Source: Rubripirellula amarantea (GTDB taxonomy: Bacteria; Planctomycetota; Planctomycetia; Pirellulales; Pirellulaceae). Taken from it: a stretch of DNA of 64,000 bases. The stretch lies in the NCBI RefSeq assembly GCF_007859865.1, contig NZ_SJPI01000001.1, forward strand, positions 2,913,406-2,977,405. Direction: 5' to 3'. This document shows, piece after piece, positions 38,931 through 48,328 of this stretch. The position numbers were made by a program, and so were the translations under genes. The notes under the pieces were generated by a model. That model had not been told where the DNA came from. It was given only the letters and a program-made list of their open reading frames with translations, and did not search any database. Within the stretch, counting starts at the first letter, position 1. Each line of letters starts with the position of its first letter.

Positions 38931-41900
38931 TTATGCCGGGCGTTTACGGCTTCGTTTGCGAGACATGCCAAAATCGTCGTCGCTGGTCGAATCCAACGGA
39001 TCTGATATTAGCGGTTGTGATGGTTGATTCGCGGCAAGCCAGTTTTTCTCTTTCAGGAACTTGGTTACCGTGCTCAACAGAGCGTCTCGGAATCGGTATT
39101 CGTCAGATCCTTCTTCGATCCACGCCCGAACTTCGATCCGCTGAGAGCGTTTGCCGACGCAAACCAAAGTGGCCTGAGGGGCGGGCGAGAGTAGGATATC
39201 GCGCTGCTCGAGCACCAACTCGGTCAGGGTTCGGCAGACGTCGGCAGGGCGTTCGTCGCGAGTCACCGCGACTTCGATGGGAATTACCTTGAGACGCCCG
39301 GCTCCCAACCAATGCACCACGTCTTCACTGACAAAGTTTTTGTTCGGAACAATGACTTCACGACCGTCATCGTCAGTCAGAACGGTGGTGCGCAGTTTTT
39401 GAAATGAGACTCGGCCAGTGACGTTACCGACCGAAACCAAATCGCCAAGTCGAGCGGGCTTTTCAAAAAGTACGATCAATCCACCGAACAAGTTTCTAAC
39501 CATGTCTTGCAGACCGAACCCTAAACCAATCGTGAGGCCGACCGCGAGCCACTGAATCGCCTGCCAACGGATTCCGATCCATTTGCAAGCGATGAAGCAT
39601 CCAATGCCAAACAAGAGGCACCGGCCCAAGACGAGTGAGAAATGTTCCATGCCTTCATCAAACGAAACCCGTTGAAGAACTAACGCGTCAAATAGAGCAG
39701 GCAAGAGTTTGGCGAGTTGAAAGGCAACAAACAGAGTGGCAGCGGCCATCACCAAATGCAACGCCGTAACGGGAGTCGTTTCGGTGACTTCGCTAGTCAT
39801 GGTTTGTCCTATCGCATCCACGGTCGTTTGAGTGACCGTATCTTTGATATTCCAAACGACAGGGTTGCCCATGCGAATGTTGGGGAACACATCAATCCAC
39901 AACCATCCAAAACAAACGATCGCAACGAGTACGAGCGCGCATTGACAAAGAAAAGCCAAGTGGTGCTTGAGTTCTAGGAAATGTTCGCCCAACACACCGA
40001 CTTCGGCTTGAACTTCGATCTCTCCGTACTCGTCAAATTTGCGAGGTGGCGGAGTCACGCCGGTCAGCATTTGCCAACCATGAGCGGAAACTATCTTCAC
40101 GCTAGCCCAAAGAGTGATTCCTATGAATACCGCGATGAGAGTGAAGAGCGCGCGTTTGGTGAGTTCATTGGCGGTGAATCCGTAGCCCAACGCAGACAAA
40201 GCGAACAGTGCGATAGGAAACGCGATTGCAGCGACGTAAATCACATAACGCACGCGATGGATCACCTTGCCGCCGAACTTGGCGATGAAGGGTTCCAATG
40301 ATCCACCATTGGGTTTGAAAAGCCGATGCGAGGTCCACGCGATTACCAACATCGCGGTCATGAAGCCAAATCGCGAAACGTTTCCTCGCCACATGCCGTG
40401 GTCGACCGAACCCATCACCGTGATCGTATACGAACCGATGACAAGGCAGATTCCCACCAGGGTTAGATACCGCATCATGGTTTGTCGTCGAGGAAGGTCA
40501 ATCTCCACGTGCTTGTCCACGTAGCCAAAGTTGCGCAGCAATTGTCGGGGAAGCTCAAATGCTAGAGCCACTAGCGATCCCGCGTAGAATCCGCCCGACG
40601 CGTAGAGTGTCGATTCGGAAACAATTCCATTGCCAAGCCATCGTGCGACTGCCCAAAGGACGCCTGGGATGGCCGATGCCGTGACGATAGTTAGAACGCT
40701 GGAAGCGACTTTTCGAACCGCTGGTTTCGAATCTTTCATTCGCTTTCGATTGCCGATTCCTATCAACCAGGATTTGGCGAACCAGCGAACGATCAACAAA
40801 AACACAATTGTGGCGAGCAAACCGATTGCGCCCACCGAGTCGGTGCGGAACTTCTGGTCGAGCGTCGGCCCAAAATCGGCACTTCGTCTCGAATCAAACA
40901 AGGCGCTGATGCCGCCGCCAAGATTCTTAAAGTCACTTACGCTGACTGGGTCTCCGCTGCGAATCCATATCACATGTTGGTCAATCAACGTGCGATAGTC
41001 GCTGGTCAATTCCACCGACGCCGTACTGATCGAATCCAGTTCGCCGATCTTTGCTTGGTAGTCTTCGTAGCCTTGCTGCAATGCGTGTAGCCACTGGCTT
41101 CGTTGCATCAACAGGCCTTCGATTTGAGCGGCAAGCGAAGAGCGTTCGATGGTGGCCGAGTTGTACCCTGCGTCGGTCATCAGAGTGGCGGTCTGCGCGG
41201 CGGGATCACTTCCGTCATAGTCCACCATTTCTAGTTCAAGTTGCCGTTGCCTTGAACGTTTCAGTTCATCGCTTGCAAAAAGGGTTTGCGAATCGTCGAC
41301 TTGCCATTGATCAAGTTGTTCTCGCTTATGACGCAGCAAAGTTCCGATCGTTGGCGTTAATCCGTAATGCGTCAGCTTCGCGTTGACGGTTTCAAAGTCG
41401 TTGCGGGTTGACTCTAGCTTTTCGTTAGCATCAAAAACTCGCTGCGACACCGACATGTTTGTCTGAGCGAGATCGGCCCACTGATCGGCAAAGTTTGCGT
41501 TCTCCGTCGCCAGCGTTTGTGCAATAGGTGCTGATGTTGCGGCGATTCTTCGAAACTGCTCAGCGGTTTGCCGAGCGGAATGAATCGTGGCAACACGGTA
41601 CGGTGAAACGGGAAGTTCGTCGAATCGGTTATCGCCCAATCGGTTTTGCTCAGTCGTTTCGTTGATCGGGAAACGAGGCCGCGAGTTGTATGTTCGTGTC
41701 GCTGCTAATTGCAGGGGCGGTTCACGTTTGATCTCCCGATCGCTGCTGTCATCTCGATAAGATTCGCGGCTTGCCACGGCAGGCTCGCGGCGGGTAACCG
41801 TGGGTTCGTGCATCACCGTAGTTGGTTCGATCACCCGGGAACTGATGATTCGAGCTCCCGGCGGCAGTCCTTGAGAGGATCCCTGCGGCAACGACTGGGA

Positions 41901-42170
41901 TGAACTGATGACCTGTGACGATCCGATCGGGTAGCTCGACGGATACGAGTTGCTGACTGGGTATGACTGGGGATAGGAACCGGGGTAGACGATGTTCTGG
42001 GCTAGCGCAGGGCGGCAAAATCCCACCGACATGACAGCCATCACCAAGGCGAGTTGCGCAAGCTGGATGCGAACTTGAACATGGCGACGATGGTTGGGGA
42101 TTATCAATGGGCTCATCTTCGACCGCAGCTTGATGGTGTGACGCTGTAGTTTTGGGGACGCCTCCGACAT
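38931..42170 (-). CDS. MscK/MscS-family mechanosensitive channel, large form
   Basis: A 1079-residue protein with an N-terminal signal-like segment (LALVMAVMSVGFCRPALAQ), a long periplasmic coiled-coil region, about eleven hydrophobic helices and a C-terminal MscS core. The pore-helix region GLTIGLGFGLQDMVRNLFGG is diagnostic, followed by RLGDLVSVGNVTGRVSFQKL and the beta domain REVIVPNKNFVSEDVV. The size and layout match MscK-type channels, which release ions and solutes upon osmotic downshock. ATG at 42170 or at 42116 could be the start. Confidence 0.92.
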   Translation of the reverse strand: MSEASPKLQRHTIKLRSKMSPLIIPNHRRHVQVRIQLAQLALVMAVMSVGFCRPALAQNIVYPGSYPQSYPVSNSYPSSYPIGSSQVISSSQSLPQGSSQGLPPGARIISSRVIEPTTVMHEPTVTRREPAVASRESYRDDSSDREIKREPPLQLAATRTYNSRPRFPINETTEQNRLGDNRFDELPVSPYRVATIHSARQTAEQFRRIAATSAPIAQTLATENANFADQWADLAQTNMSVSQRVFDANEKLESTRNDFETVNAKLTHYGLTPTIGTLLRHKREQLDQWQVDDSQTLFASDELKRSRQRQLELEMVDYDGSDPAAQTATLMTDAGYNSATIERSSLAAQIEGLLMQRSQWLHALQQGYEDYQAKIGELDSISTASVELTSDYRTLIDQHVIWIRSGDPVSVSDFKNLGGGISALFDSRRSADFGPTLDQKFRTDSVGAIGLLATIVFLLIVRWFAKSWLIGIGNRKRMKDSKPAVRKVASSVLTIVTASAIPGVLWAVARWLGNGIVSESTLYASGGFYAGSLVALAFELPRQLLRNFGYVDKHVEIDLPRRQTMMRYLTLVGICLVIGSYTITVMGSVDHGMWRGNVSRFGFMTAMLVIAWTSHRLFKPNGGSLEPFIAKFGGKVIHRVRYVIYVAAIAFPIALFALSALGYGFTANELTKRALFTLIAVFIGITLWASVKIVSAHGWQMLTGVTPPPRKFDEYGEIEVQAEVGVLGEHFLELKHHLAFLCQCALVLVAIVCFGWLWIDVFPNIRMGNPVVWNIKDTVTQTTVDAIGQTMTSEVTETTPVTALHLVMAAATLFVAFQLAKLLPALFDALVLQRVSFDEGMEHFSLVLGRCLLFGIGCFIACKWIGIRWQAIQWLAVGLTIGLGFGLQDMVRNLFGGLIVLFEKPARLGDLVSVGNVTGRVSFQKLRTTVLTDDDGREVIVPNKNFVSEDVVHWLGAGRLKVIPIEVAVTRDERPADVCRTLTELVLEQRDILLSPAPQATLVCVGKRSQRIEVRAWIEEGSDEYRFRDALLSTVTKFLKEKNWLAANQPSQPLISDPLDSTSDDDFGMSRKRSRKRPA

Positions 42171-42404
42171 GCCGTGGCGCAGTCTGGCGAACTGTGAAAT
42201 ACGGCAATTTCCCGTTTGGCTCTACATCAGTTCAGTTTCACGCCGAAAATTATTGCCACGCTTGGCTAGCTCGTCGTGATGAAGCCAACAAAACACGGCA
42301 AAACCGCTTCGAGGACCTCATCGGACCTCATCGGAACGCGGCAGAGGGCGGTTTATCGGCGTCGCTGGCTTCGAGCCGCGCCCGTCTTCGGCTAGACTGT
42401 CGCG

Positions 42405-43493
42405 ATGAACGCTGACTCTGATCATTTGCACCTTGCCCCCCCTCAAATTCTGCCGCCGTTGCCGAGCGAGCAGTTGGCAATGCAGCGAATGAGTGAATTA
42501 GTCGCTCAGCGGATCGGTAGCGTCTTGGTCATGTCGCCCGGTCGAGGTCAGGCAGCTTGGCAAGCCCCAACGCTTTGGCCCGATGCGAGTGTCGTGAGTT
42601 GGTTTGTTGACTCTCATCGTGCTGCCCAGGCCGAGTTGGCTGCGACCCAAGCGGGGCATCAACCGAGCATCGTCTGCGCCGCCGATTTGCCGACCCAGAC
42701 TTTTGACATGGCAGTTTTGCCGGTGCTCAAAACTGGTGAAGCAGAGATGAACCGTGATCTATTGCAACAAGCGGTTCAGCGATTGCGAATCGGCGGAACC
42801 TTGATTTCGGCCGTCAACGCCGCAAACGATCATTGGTTGCAAGCTCAGATGCAAGCGTTGTTTCCGAAAGTGAAGTGTCTGCGCACCGAAGCGGGATGCA
42901 TCTACGAAGGCACTAAGAAAGCGGAATTGAAGAAAGTCCGTCGTTTCGATTCCGCGATCGAGTTCCGTGTGGACGACCAGTTGATGACAACGTTTTCTCG
43001 ACCCTCAGTGTTCTCGCACCGAAGCATTGACACAGCAGCACGAATCATGATTCGTGAAGTTTCAATCAGTGACCACGATAATGTACTTGAACTTGGCTGT
43101 GGAAACGGCGCGGTAGCGTTGGCGGCTGCTTCGCGATCTCGTCACGGAAGGATCTATGCGGTTGACTGCAACACTCGAGCAGTTGAATGTACCCGTCGCG
43201 GCGCCGAGTTTAATCAGCTTGATAACGTTACGGCGATTCTGAATCATGACGGCGAACTTGATGGCCAAGTCCAGTCGTGCGACTTGGCGCTTTTAAACCC
43301 GCCCTATTATGGCGAGTTTTCAATTGCCAAGCACTTTGTGAATACCGCAATTCGCTATGTTCGCGACGGAGGTCGGATTTGGATCGTCACTAAGCAGGCT
43401 GATAATTACCACCACCAAGAATGGAGTGGTGCCATCTTCGATGGGGCGACCAAGGTGCAAGGCTATGACTTGATCTGCTATCGGAAGATGTAG
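42405..43493 (+). CDS. RsmC/RlmG-like 16S/23S rRNA guanine-N2 methyltransferase
   Basis: A 362-residue two-domain protein. The N-terminal domain is degenerate and SAM-fold-like (RIGSVLVMSPGRGQAAW). The C-terminal catalytic domain has LELGCGNG (228-235), YAVDCNTRAVECTRRG and the NPPY motif (298-301) used by N-methyltransferases, then FSIAKHFVNTAIRYVRDGGR. This tandem layout is that of RsmC and RlmG, which methylate guanine N2 in rRNA. RsmC and RlmG cannot be told apart by eye. Confidence 0.85.
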   Translation: MNADSDHLHLAPPQILPPLPSEQLAMQRMSELVAQRIGSVLVMSPGRGQAAWQAPTLWPDASVVSWFVDSHRAAQAELAATQAGHQPSIVCAADLPTQTFDMAVLPVLKTGEAEMNRDLLQQAVQRLRIGGTLISAVNAANDHWLQAQMQALFPKVKCLRTEAGCIYEGTKKAELKKVRRFDSAIEFRVDDQLMTTFSRPSVFSHRSIDTAARIMIREVSISDHDNVLELGCGNGAVALAAASRSRHGRIYAVDCNTRAVECTRRGAEFNQLDNVTAILNHDGELDGQVQSCDLALLNPPYYGEFSIAKHFVNTAIRYVRDGGRIWIVTKQADNYHHQEWSGAIFDGATKVQGYDLICYRKM

Positions 43494-43553
43494 GTCGCAC
43501 TTGCGTGCAGTGCATGATTGTCACGTGAGCAAAGCTTCTGAAGATGCAAAGTA

Positions 43554-44510
43554 TCAGTTGAGATCTTGATTGGAAAACGGTATGGAGTCTGTTCTCGAGA
43601 ACACCATCTCGCGTCCATGGTTAGGATGCAGCAAGGTCAGTCTCGCCGCGTGCAGGCACATCGGCGGGTCGCTTACTCGCAGCGTTTGATGAACGCCTAG
43701 TTGACCGTGCTGCAAATACAATGGGTCGCCGACGATGGCGAATCCGAGTGACCACAAGTGGACTCGGATTTGATTCGTGCGGCCCGTCACGGGAATCGCT
43801 TCGACAAGGGTAGTGCCGTCGTTGAAACGCTGAAGCACCTTGAAAAGAGTCTTCGCCGGTTGGCCGTCTGGATGAGTGATGCGCGAACCACGCGTATTGC
43901 GGTGTCCAGCAAGTTGAGCGGACGGTCCGATCGGGAGTTCACAAGTTTGATGTTCCCACGGAACATGTCCATGCACTCGAGCGACGTAATCCTTCTTAAC
44001 GGTTCGTTGTTCAAACTGTTTTTGCACCAAGCTTGCCGATTGCTGATTTCGACACACAACCACGACTCCCGTCGTGTTGGCGTCGAGTCGGTGTGCCATC
44101 CGTAACGAATCACCGGGGTAAGCTGACTGCAAGAAGTTTAAGAGTGTGTTTCGATGAAAACGGCCGCTTGAGTGGACTGGCAAAGGTGCGGGTTTGTCGA
44201 CAACGATGATGGCGTCGTCTTCATGAATGATTTCTACCTTGGCAGCGACCTCTGGTTCGACAACATCGTGCATGGTGTGGACGAACGTCTCGCCAGCGTG
44301 GACTGTTTGATCGAAGGTGGCGGCTTGTGCACCGAGCTTGATGTCTCCGGCGTCGATCCATGACTTCCACCTTTCCGCAGAAATAGGCGGATGAAGGTTT
44401 TGTAGAAAGTCGAGCATCGCCATTCCATGATGAGCCTGACGAACTCGCATCACGCGTTCATTTTCGTAGGGCGCACTGCCGGGAAGAGGATCCATGACGA
44501 TGGTTTTCAT
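43554..44510 (-). CDS. RluA-family pseudouridine synthase
   Basis: The ATG at 44510 gives 318 residues, the family length. The 36 codons upstream are rich in Ser/Arg and unlikely coding. The catalytic motif is HRLDANTTG (140-148), with D143 the expected catalytic aspartate; IIVVDKPAPLPVHSSG and VPVTGRTNQIRVHL-like sequence are also present. An S4-like N-terminal segment (LDFLQNLHPPISAERWKSWI) may bind RNA. The target (23S rRNA or tRNA position) cannot be assigned. Confidence 0.92.
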   Translation of the reverse strand: MKTIVMDPLPGSAPYENERVMRVRQAHHGMAMLDFLQNLHPPISAERWKSWIDAGDIKLGAQAATFDQTVHAGETFVHTMHDVVEPEVAAKVEIIHEDDAIIVVDKPAPLPVHSSGRFHRNTLLNFLQSAYPGDSLRMAHRLDANTTGVVVVCRNQQSASLVQKQFEQRTVKKDYVARVHGHVPWEHQTCELPIGPSAQLAGHRNTRGSRITHPDGQPAKTLFKVLQRFNDGTTLVEAIPVTGRTNQIRVHLWSLGFAIVGDPLYLQHGQLGVHQTLRVSDPPMCLHAARLTLLHPNHGREMVFSRTDSIPFSNQDLN

Positions 44511-44620
44511 CGCCCTATGAAAACCGCCACCACGGACCCCGTCAATTCGGCGAGACGAAGTTTCGTTTCGTGAGATCGTGCGATTGAGTTGTCGGCAACT
44601 CAATGAACTCGACCGCAAAG

Positions 44621-46921
44621 TTACGGATTGCTCGTCACTGTCACGTTGTCGATGTAGATTTCTGCGTTGGTTGCGTTTCCAAACAAGCCAGGACTTCCCT
44701 GCACGTTAGGAGCTTCGTCGGTCGCGGTGACGGTCCATTCGGAAGGTTCGGGATCTTCTCGCGGCCAGACTTTACCTTTGAGCACCGCGGTCCCATCTTC
44801 AACGGACGCTTGAAGTTTCAAGCGATACCAGACTCCCGCCTGCCAGGAAACAGTCGTGCTTTGAGCCATTCGTAGCTGAGCCGCCCAGGTACGAATTTGC
44901 AGTTGTTGTGACTCGCCCATCAAATCAAGTGTGTAACGTTGAGCGATGATTCCCATGTCGGGTAGCTTCGCGGTTCCGTCTTGAGCTTTCACGTCGGCGG
45001 TGACGGTGTAGTCATGCAGGTCCGTCGGGCCAAACCACGTTTGGCTGCGAGTGCCCTTCGGGATGGTGCTGATCTTGACGATCAGCGGTTCGCCTTCGAC
45101 CTTCCGGGCTTCGTGACGATAGCGAGCACCGATCCAGGTGATCGGAACGGTGTTGTCGTCGAATTTAAAGGTCCATGGCAGCGACGGAATAACACGGACT
45201 CGCGCGATGCCGGTGAGGCCACCAGCCTTGACCAAGATCGTCGCTGATCGGTGAGCGTTTCCGTCGTTGGCGGTCTCGGTGTTATTTTCGGAATCGGGAA
45301 CCATGTACGTTCCGCTGGCGTCTATCTGGCCAGCACCGATGACTTCAAAGGACAAGTCGCTGGTAGAACTAGCAACACGCCGACCGAGTGAATTAAATGC
45401 GTTGACGGTGAAACGAAGTGTTTCGCCTGGTTGGACGATGGCTTCGGCTGGGATCAATTGCAATTGCGCCGCCAACGAGTCGCTGATTTGACCGGTCTGT
45501 GACGGGCTATGGGCATTTTCGGACAACTGCGGTCGAGACGAACTAGCCTGCGCTTTGCTCTTGTCGGACAAGCAGTAAAGACCGCCGGTCGTTGGCAAAT
45601 AAATTCGACCATGGGACGCGATCATCGACCCGCCGACATCGTGACCTTTGGGCAAACGCACTTTGAAAACTGACTTCACGCCCGACTCCGTAGGACGCAG
45701 AATATGAACGATGCCGCTGGCGGTGGCCGCGTAGATCTTTCCGTCGGCGTACAACAAGCTTCCACGCATCGCCGTACCAAGCTTCATCGGTTTGCCAATT
45801 TCCTCACCTGTTTCCGTATCGAGCACATGCAAGCGAGACGAATCTTCGACCACGTAGAGTCGCCCATCGATCAACAAGGGTGAACTCTTGCCGACGGTAA
45901 GTTCCTCGGTGCGCCAACGTTCGGCCGATGCCGAATCAAGGCTAGCGACGGGACCCTCGATGCTAACCACGGCACCCATCGCGGTTCCTTCGGGATTTTC
46001 TTCACCATGTGCGGCGTAGATATTGCCTTGGTTATCAATCACTGGGGAAGTATTGATTCCGCGCCGAGACAGCGGTTCTCGCCAAAGAATTCTGCCGGTT
46101 CGCGGTTGGATGCCGTACAAATCACCGTCACCTGAACCAGCGACCATTACATCTTGGCCGCCGATCTGGGTGATGATGGGTGTGCTGTACGTCGTGTCCT
46201 CGGGCAAGGGACGAGTTGCGGTTAGCCAAACGAGTTCACCTTCATTTTTTTCGAAGGCAAGAAAGCGATGGGCTGGGCGTGCGTTTTCATCCCAGCCTGT
46301 CGTCACGCCGCTGATGATGACTAGGTCTTCGTAGACAACCGGTGTGTTGGTTCGACCGCCATACGTGCTGAGCATGCCAAATTCTTCGCTCAGCGATCGC
46401 GACCAAATCGTTTTACCAGTGGCGCCGTCAATGCACTGAAACAGACAGCACGCACCGAACGCATAGACTCGATCCGTTTCCGGATCACCACAAACGTTGG
46501 ACCACCCCACTCGTTCGGCAGGCAGGTCGGAAAGGAATACGTTGTAAACGTTTTCCCACAGCACTTCCCCTGAGGCGGCGTCCAGTGCGATCACTTTCTC
46601 GGCGTCTCGTTTGGTGTCGGGTTTGTCACGCACGATGGTGAATAGTCGACCGTTCATCACAATCGGAGTACTGATGCCCGAGGCGGCTTCGCTCTTCCAG
46701 ACCACATTGCTATCTGGTTCGTCACCTACGTCGGCGGGATCAAACCGTTCGATAAGTCCCGATTCGTTCGAGACTCCGTTTTGATGCGGGCCTCGCCAAC
46801 TAGGCCAATCCAAAGGATCGGGCTGAGCTGCAAGAGCCGAAGGATGAAAGACGCTTGAGAGGCAAACGGTGGATAGAAGAAGCAAACCACCAAACACAAA
46901 CGGTCGGATCACGGAGAGCAT
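44621..46921 (-). CDS. Secreted PQQ-repeat (BamB-like) beta-propeller protein
   Basis: A 766-residue protein with a signal peptide (hydrophobic core FVFGGLLLLSTVCL, cleavage near SALAAQP). It begins DWPSWRGPHQNGVS, a start common to planctomycete PQQ-repeat proteins, and then has PQQ/quinoprotein-like blades (VIALDAASGEVLWENV, CIDGATGKTIWSRSL, GIQPRTGRILWREPL). The C-terminal 250 residues form a separate beta-rich part (RVRVIPSLPWTFKFDD), perhaps a carbohydrate-binding or laminin-G-like domain. Enzyme activity is not implied. It is likely periplasmic or surface located. Confidence 0.88.
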   Translation of the reverse strand: MLSVIRPFVFGGLLLLSTVCLSSVFHPSALAAQPDPLDWPSWRGPHQNGVSNESGLIERFDPADVGDEPDSNVVWKSEAASGISTPIVMNGRLFTIVRDKPDTKRDAEKVIALDAASGEVLWENVYNVFLSDLPAERVGWSNVCGDPETDRVYAFGACCLFQCIDGATGKTIWSRSLSEEFGMLSTYGGRTNTPVVYEDLVIISGVTTGWDENARPAHRFLAFEKNEGELVWLTATRPLPEDTTYSTPIITQIGGQDVMVAGSGDGDLYGIQPRTGRILWREPLSRRGINTSPVIDNQGNIYAAHGEENPEGTAMGAVVSIEGPVASLDSASAERWRTEELTVGKSSPLLIDGRLYVVEDSSRLHVLDTETGEEIGKPMKLGTAMRGSLLYADGKIYAATASGIVHILRPTESGVKSVFKVRLPKGHDVGGSMIASHGRIYLPTTGGLYCLSDKSKAQASSSRPQLSENAHSPSQTGQISDSLAAQLQLIPAEAIVQPGETLRFTVNAFNSLGRRVASSTSDLSFEVIGAGQIDASGTYMVPDSENNTETANDGNAHRSATILVKAGGLTGIARVRVIPSLPWTFKFDDNTVPITWIGARYRHEARKVEGEPLIVKISTIPKGTRSQTWFGPTDLHDYTVTADVKAQDGTAKLPDMGIIAQRYTLDLMGESQQLQIRTWAAQLRMAQSTTVSWQAGVWYRLKLQASVEDGTAVLKGKVWPREDPEPSEWTVTATDEAPNVQGSPGLFGNATNAEIYIDNVTVTSNP

Positions 46922-47369
46922 TCGAAAAAGAAGGTGAGCACCGGCTCGATCGCTCGCAACATCCGAGACGAATCCACGAGCTAATGTCTGAGTCGGCGCG
47001 TCAAACCTGAATTAGGTTCTAACGCGACCGTCCACTCAGCGGAATTCTAGCTCCCCGTCAAATATTCCGCTACTTAGTTCGTCGCCAAAATTTGGGCCTT
47101 ATCGCGAGAGCGTCCAGGTATGGCTAGTTCGAGGCAATTCAGCCAGGCACGTAGAAGTCCCAGCACGTAGAAGTCCCAGCAAGGTGAAGACCCAGGATGG
47201 TGAAGTCCCAGCAAGGTGAAGACGCTTGGAGGCGAAGTCGTTAAAGGTTTGAGCATGGGGGTGCGGTCGCTGGGGCCGTCGTTGGCAATTCCTGAATTGG
47301 GCGTGATTATCAGGTTAGACTAGTGACCTTGGCGGACGCTTTCGGCTTCCCCGTTCCAGAGGACCTCTC
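46922..47369. other. 448-bp divergent intergenic region
   Basis: It lies between the PQQ-repeat gene (minus) and the polysaccharide-export gene (plus) and so should hold both promoters. The main feature is the 16-bp tandem repeat at 47143-47239, listed separately. AGAGG just before 47370 is a plausible ribosome-binding site for the export gene. A 60-codon frame at 47074-47256 merely translates the repeat. Confidence 0.5.
47143..47239. repeat. Degenerate 16-bp tandem repeat, six units
   Basis: Six adjacent units of 16 bases (the first has 17) share the frame CCAGCA-GTGAAGAC/T. Units 2-5 are the clearest: CCAGCACGTAGAAGTC, CCAGCAAGGTGAAGAC, CCAGGATGGTGAAGTC, and CCAGCAAGGTGAAGAC again. The last unit is diverged. 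The array has no spacers. It is similar in style, though not in sequence, to the 12-bp array at 3138-3209. Confidence 0.88.
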
Positions 47370-48311
47370 ATGTTTCGAATCTGCTCGCTTTGGATTGGTT
47401 TTCTAAGCGTATTCCTAGTCCATCAATCGTGTGGTGCTCAGGGCGACTCAATGCGCTATCAAGCCTATCGACCAGCGTTTTCGCCTTCGAAAACAATCGA
47501 ACCGACGCGTCCAGAGATCTCCACTGGCTCGCGAACGCAATTCGAAAAGGTGGCGTATCGACTCGGGCCAGGGGACGTGGTGGGAATGGTTGTTCAAGGA
47601 GTGATCGGAGACTTTTCTGCGTCGAACGTTCGAATGCCTGACGGTGATGACCCCGCTCAGTTACCCGCGTTCGGTCATCCATTGGTCGTCCTGAAAGACG
47701 GCACACTCCCCTTACCGTTGATCACGCCGGTACGCGTCGATGGGTTAACGGTGACCCAGGCTCGCGACGAAGTTGCCCGCCGATACATCGAAGCCAAGAT
47801 CTTGAAACTGCCGAATCAAGTTTGGGTGTCGTTGATGCGTAAACGAACTGTCACGGTCAACGTGCTGCATCGGACTTCGGGCCCCAACCTTCAACGCGTC
47901 TCCAAAGTAAGGTTGCCGGGCGATCAAGCCAGCACGGTAGCGGCTGTGGCCGAATCGGGAACCTTTGACCCGGACGCGATAGCGAGGTTGATACCCCGTC
48001 GGAATCACTCCGGTTTGTCGGGGAGTTTGCGAGACGGCGATACGATCTCGCTCGATTCGCCTGCGGTCGGTTATTTCTACAGCGGTGGACTGTTGCCCGG
48101 GAACCAGCATCGCTTGCGATCGAACCAACCCATCAACGCGTTGCAAGCGATTTCGATAGCGGGTGGTTTTAAGGGATCGCGTTTGGGAATCGTGCCACGG
48201 CACGTTGTCATTATCCGAAATGGTTCATCGGTTCGCATTCCTTACTCGCAAGTATTACAGAACCCTGGGGCCTGGACGATTCGACCTGGCGATCACGTTT
48301 GGGTTCAGTAG
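47370..48311 (+). CDS. Polysaccharide export (Wza/SLBB-type) protein
   Basis: A 313-residue secreted protein with an N-terminal hydrophobic signal (SLWIGFLSVFLVHQS) ending in CGAQG. The Poly_export domain begins VAYRLGPGDVVGMVV and includes VLKDGTLPLPLITPVRVDGLTV, followed by a soluble ligand-binding beta-grasp (SLBB-like) region ending INALQAISIAGGFKGSRLG. These proteins form the outer-membrane or periplasmic part of capsule and exopolysaccharide exporters. No Wzc/Wzx neighbour is seen here, so it may act with a distant locus. It is convergent with the DUF1552 gene, 17 bases apart. Confidence 0.87.
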   Translation: MFRICSLWIGFLSVFLVHQSCGAQGDSMRYQAYRPAFSPSKTIEPTRPEISTGSRTQFEKVAYRLGPGDVVGMVVQGVIGDFSASNVRMPDGDDPAQLPAFGHPLVVLKDGTLPLPLITPVRVDGLTVTQARDEVARRYIEAKILKLPNQVWVSLMRKRTVTVNVLHRTSGPNLQRVSKVRLPGDQASTVAAVAESGTFDPDAIARLIPRRNHSGLSGSLRDGDTISLDSPAVGYFYSGGLLPGNQHRLRSNQPINALQAISIAGGFKGSRLGIVPRHVVIIRNGSSVRIPYSQVLQNPGAWTIRPGDHVWVQ

Positions 48312-48328
48312 CGCCGAGTCCCTTGCCA

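Noticed and set aside
38732-38971. 79-codon minus-strand frame near the MscK-like gene end
   Set aside because: It overlaps the channel gene and its translation resembles no protein.
47074-47256. 60-codon minus-strand frame across the 16-bp repeats
   Set aside because: It only translates the repeat array and has no start signal.
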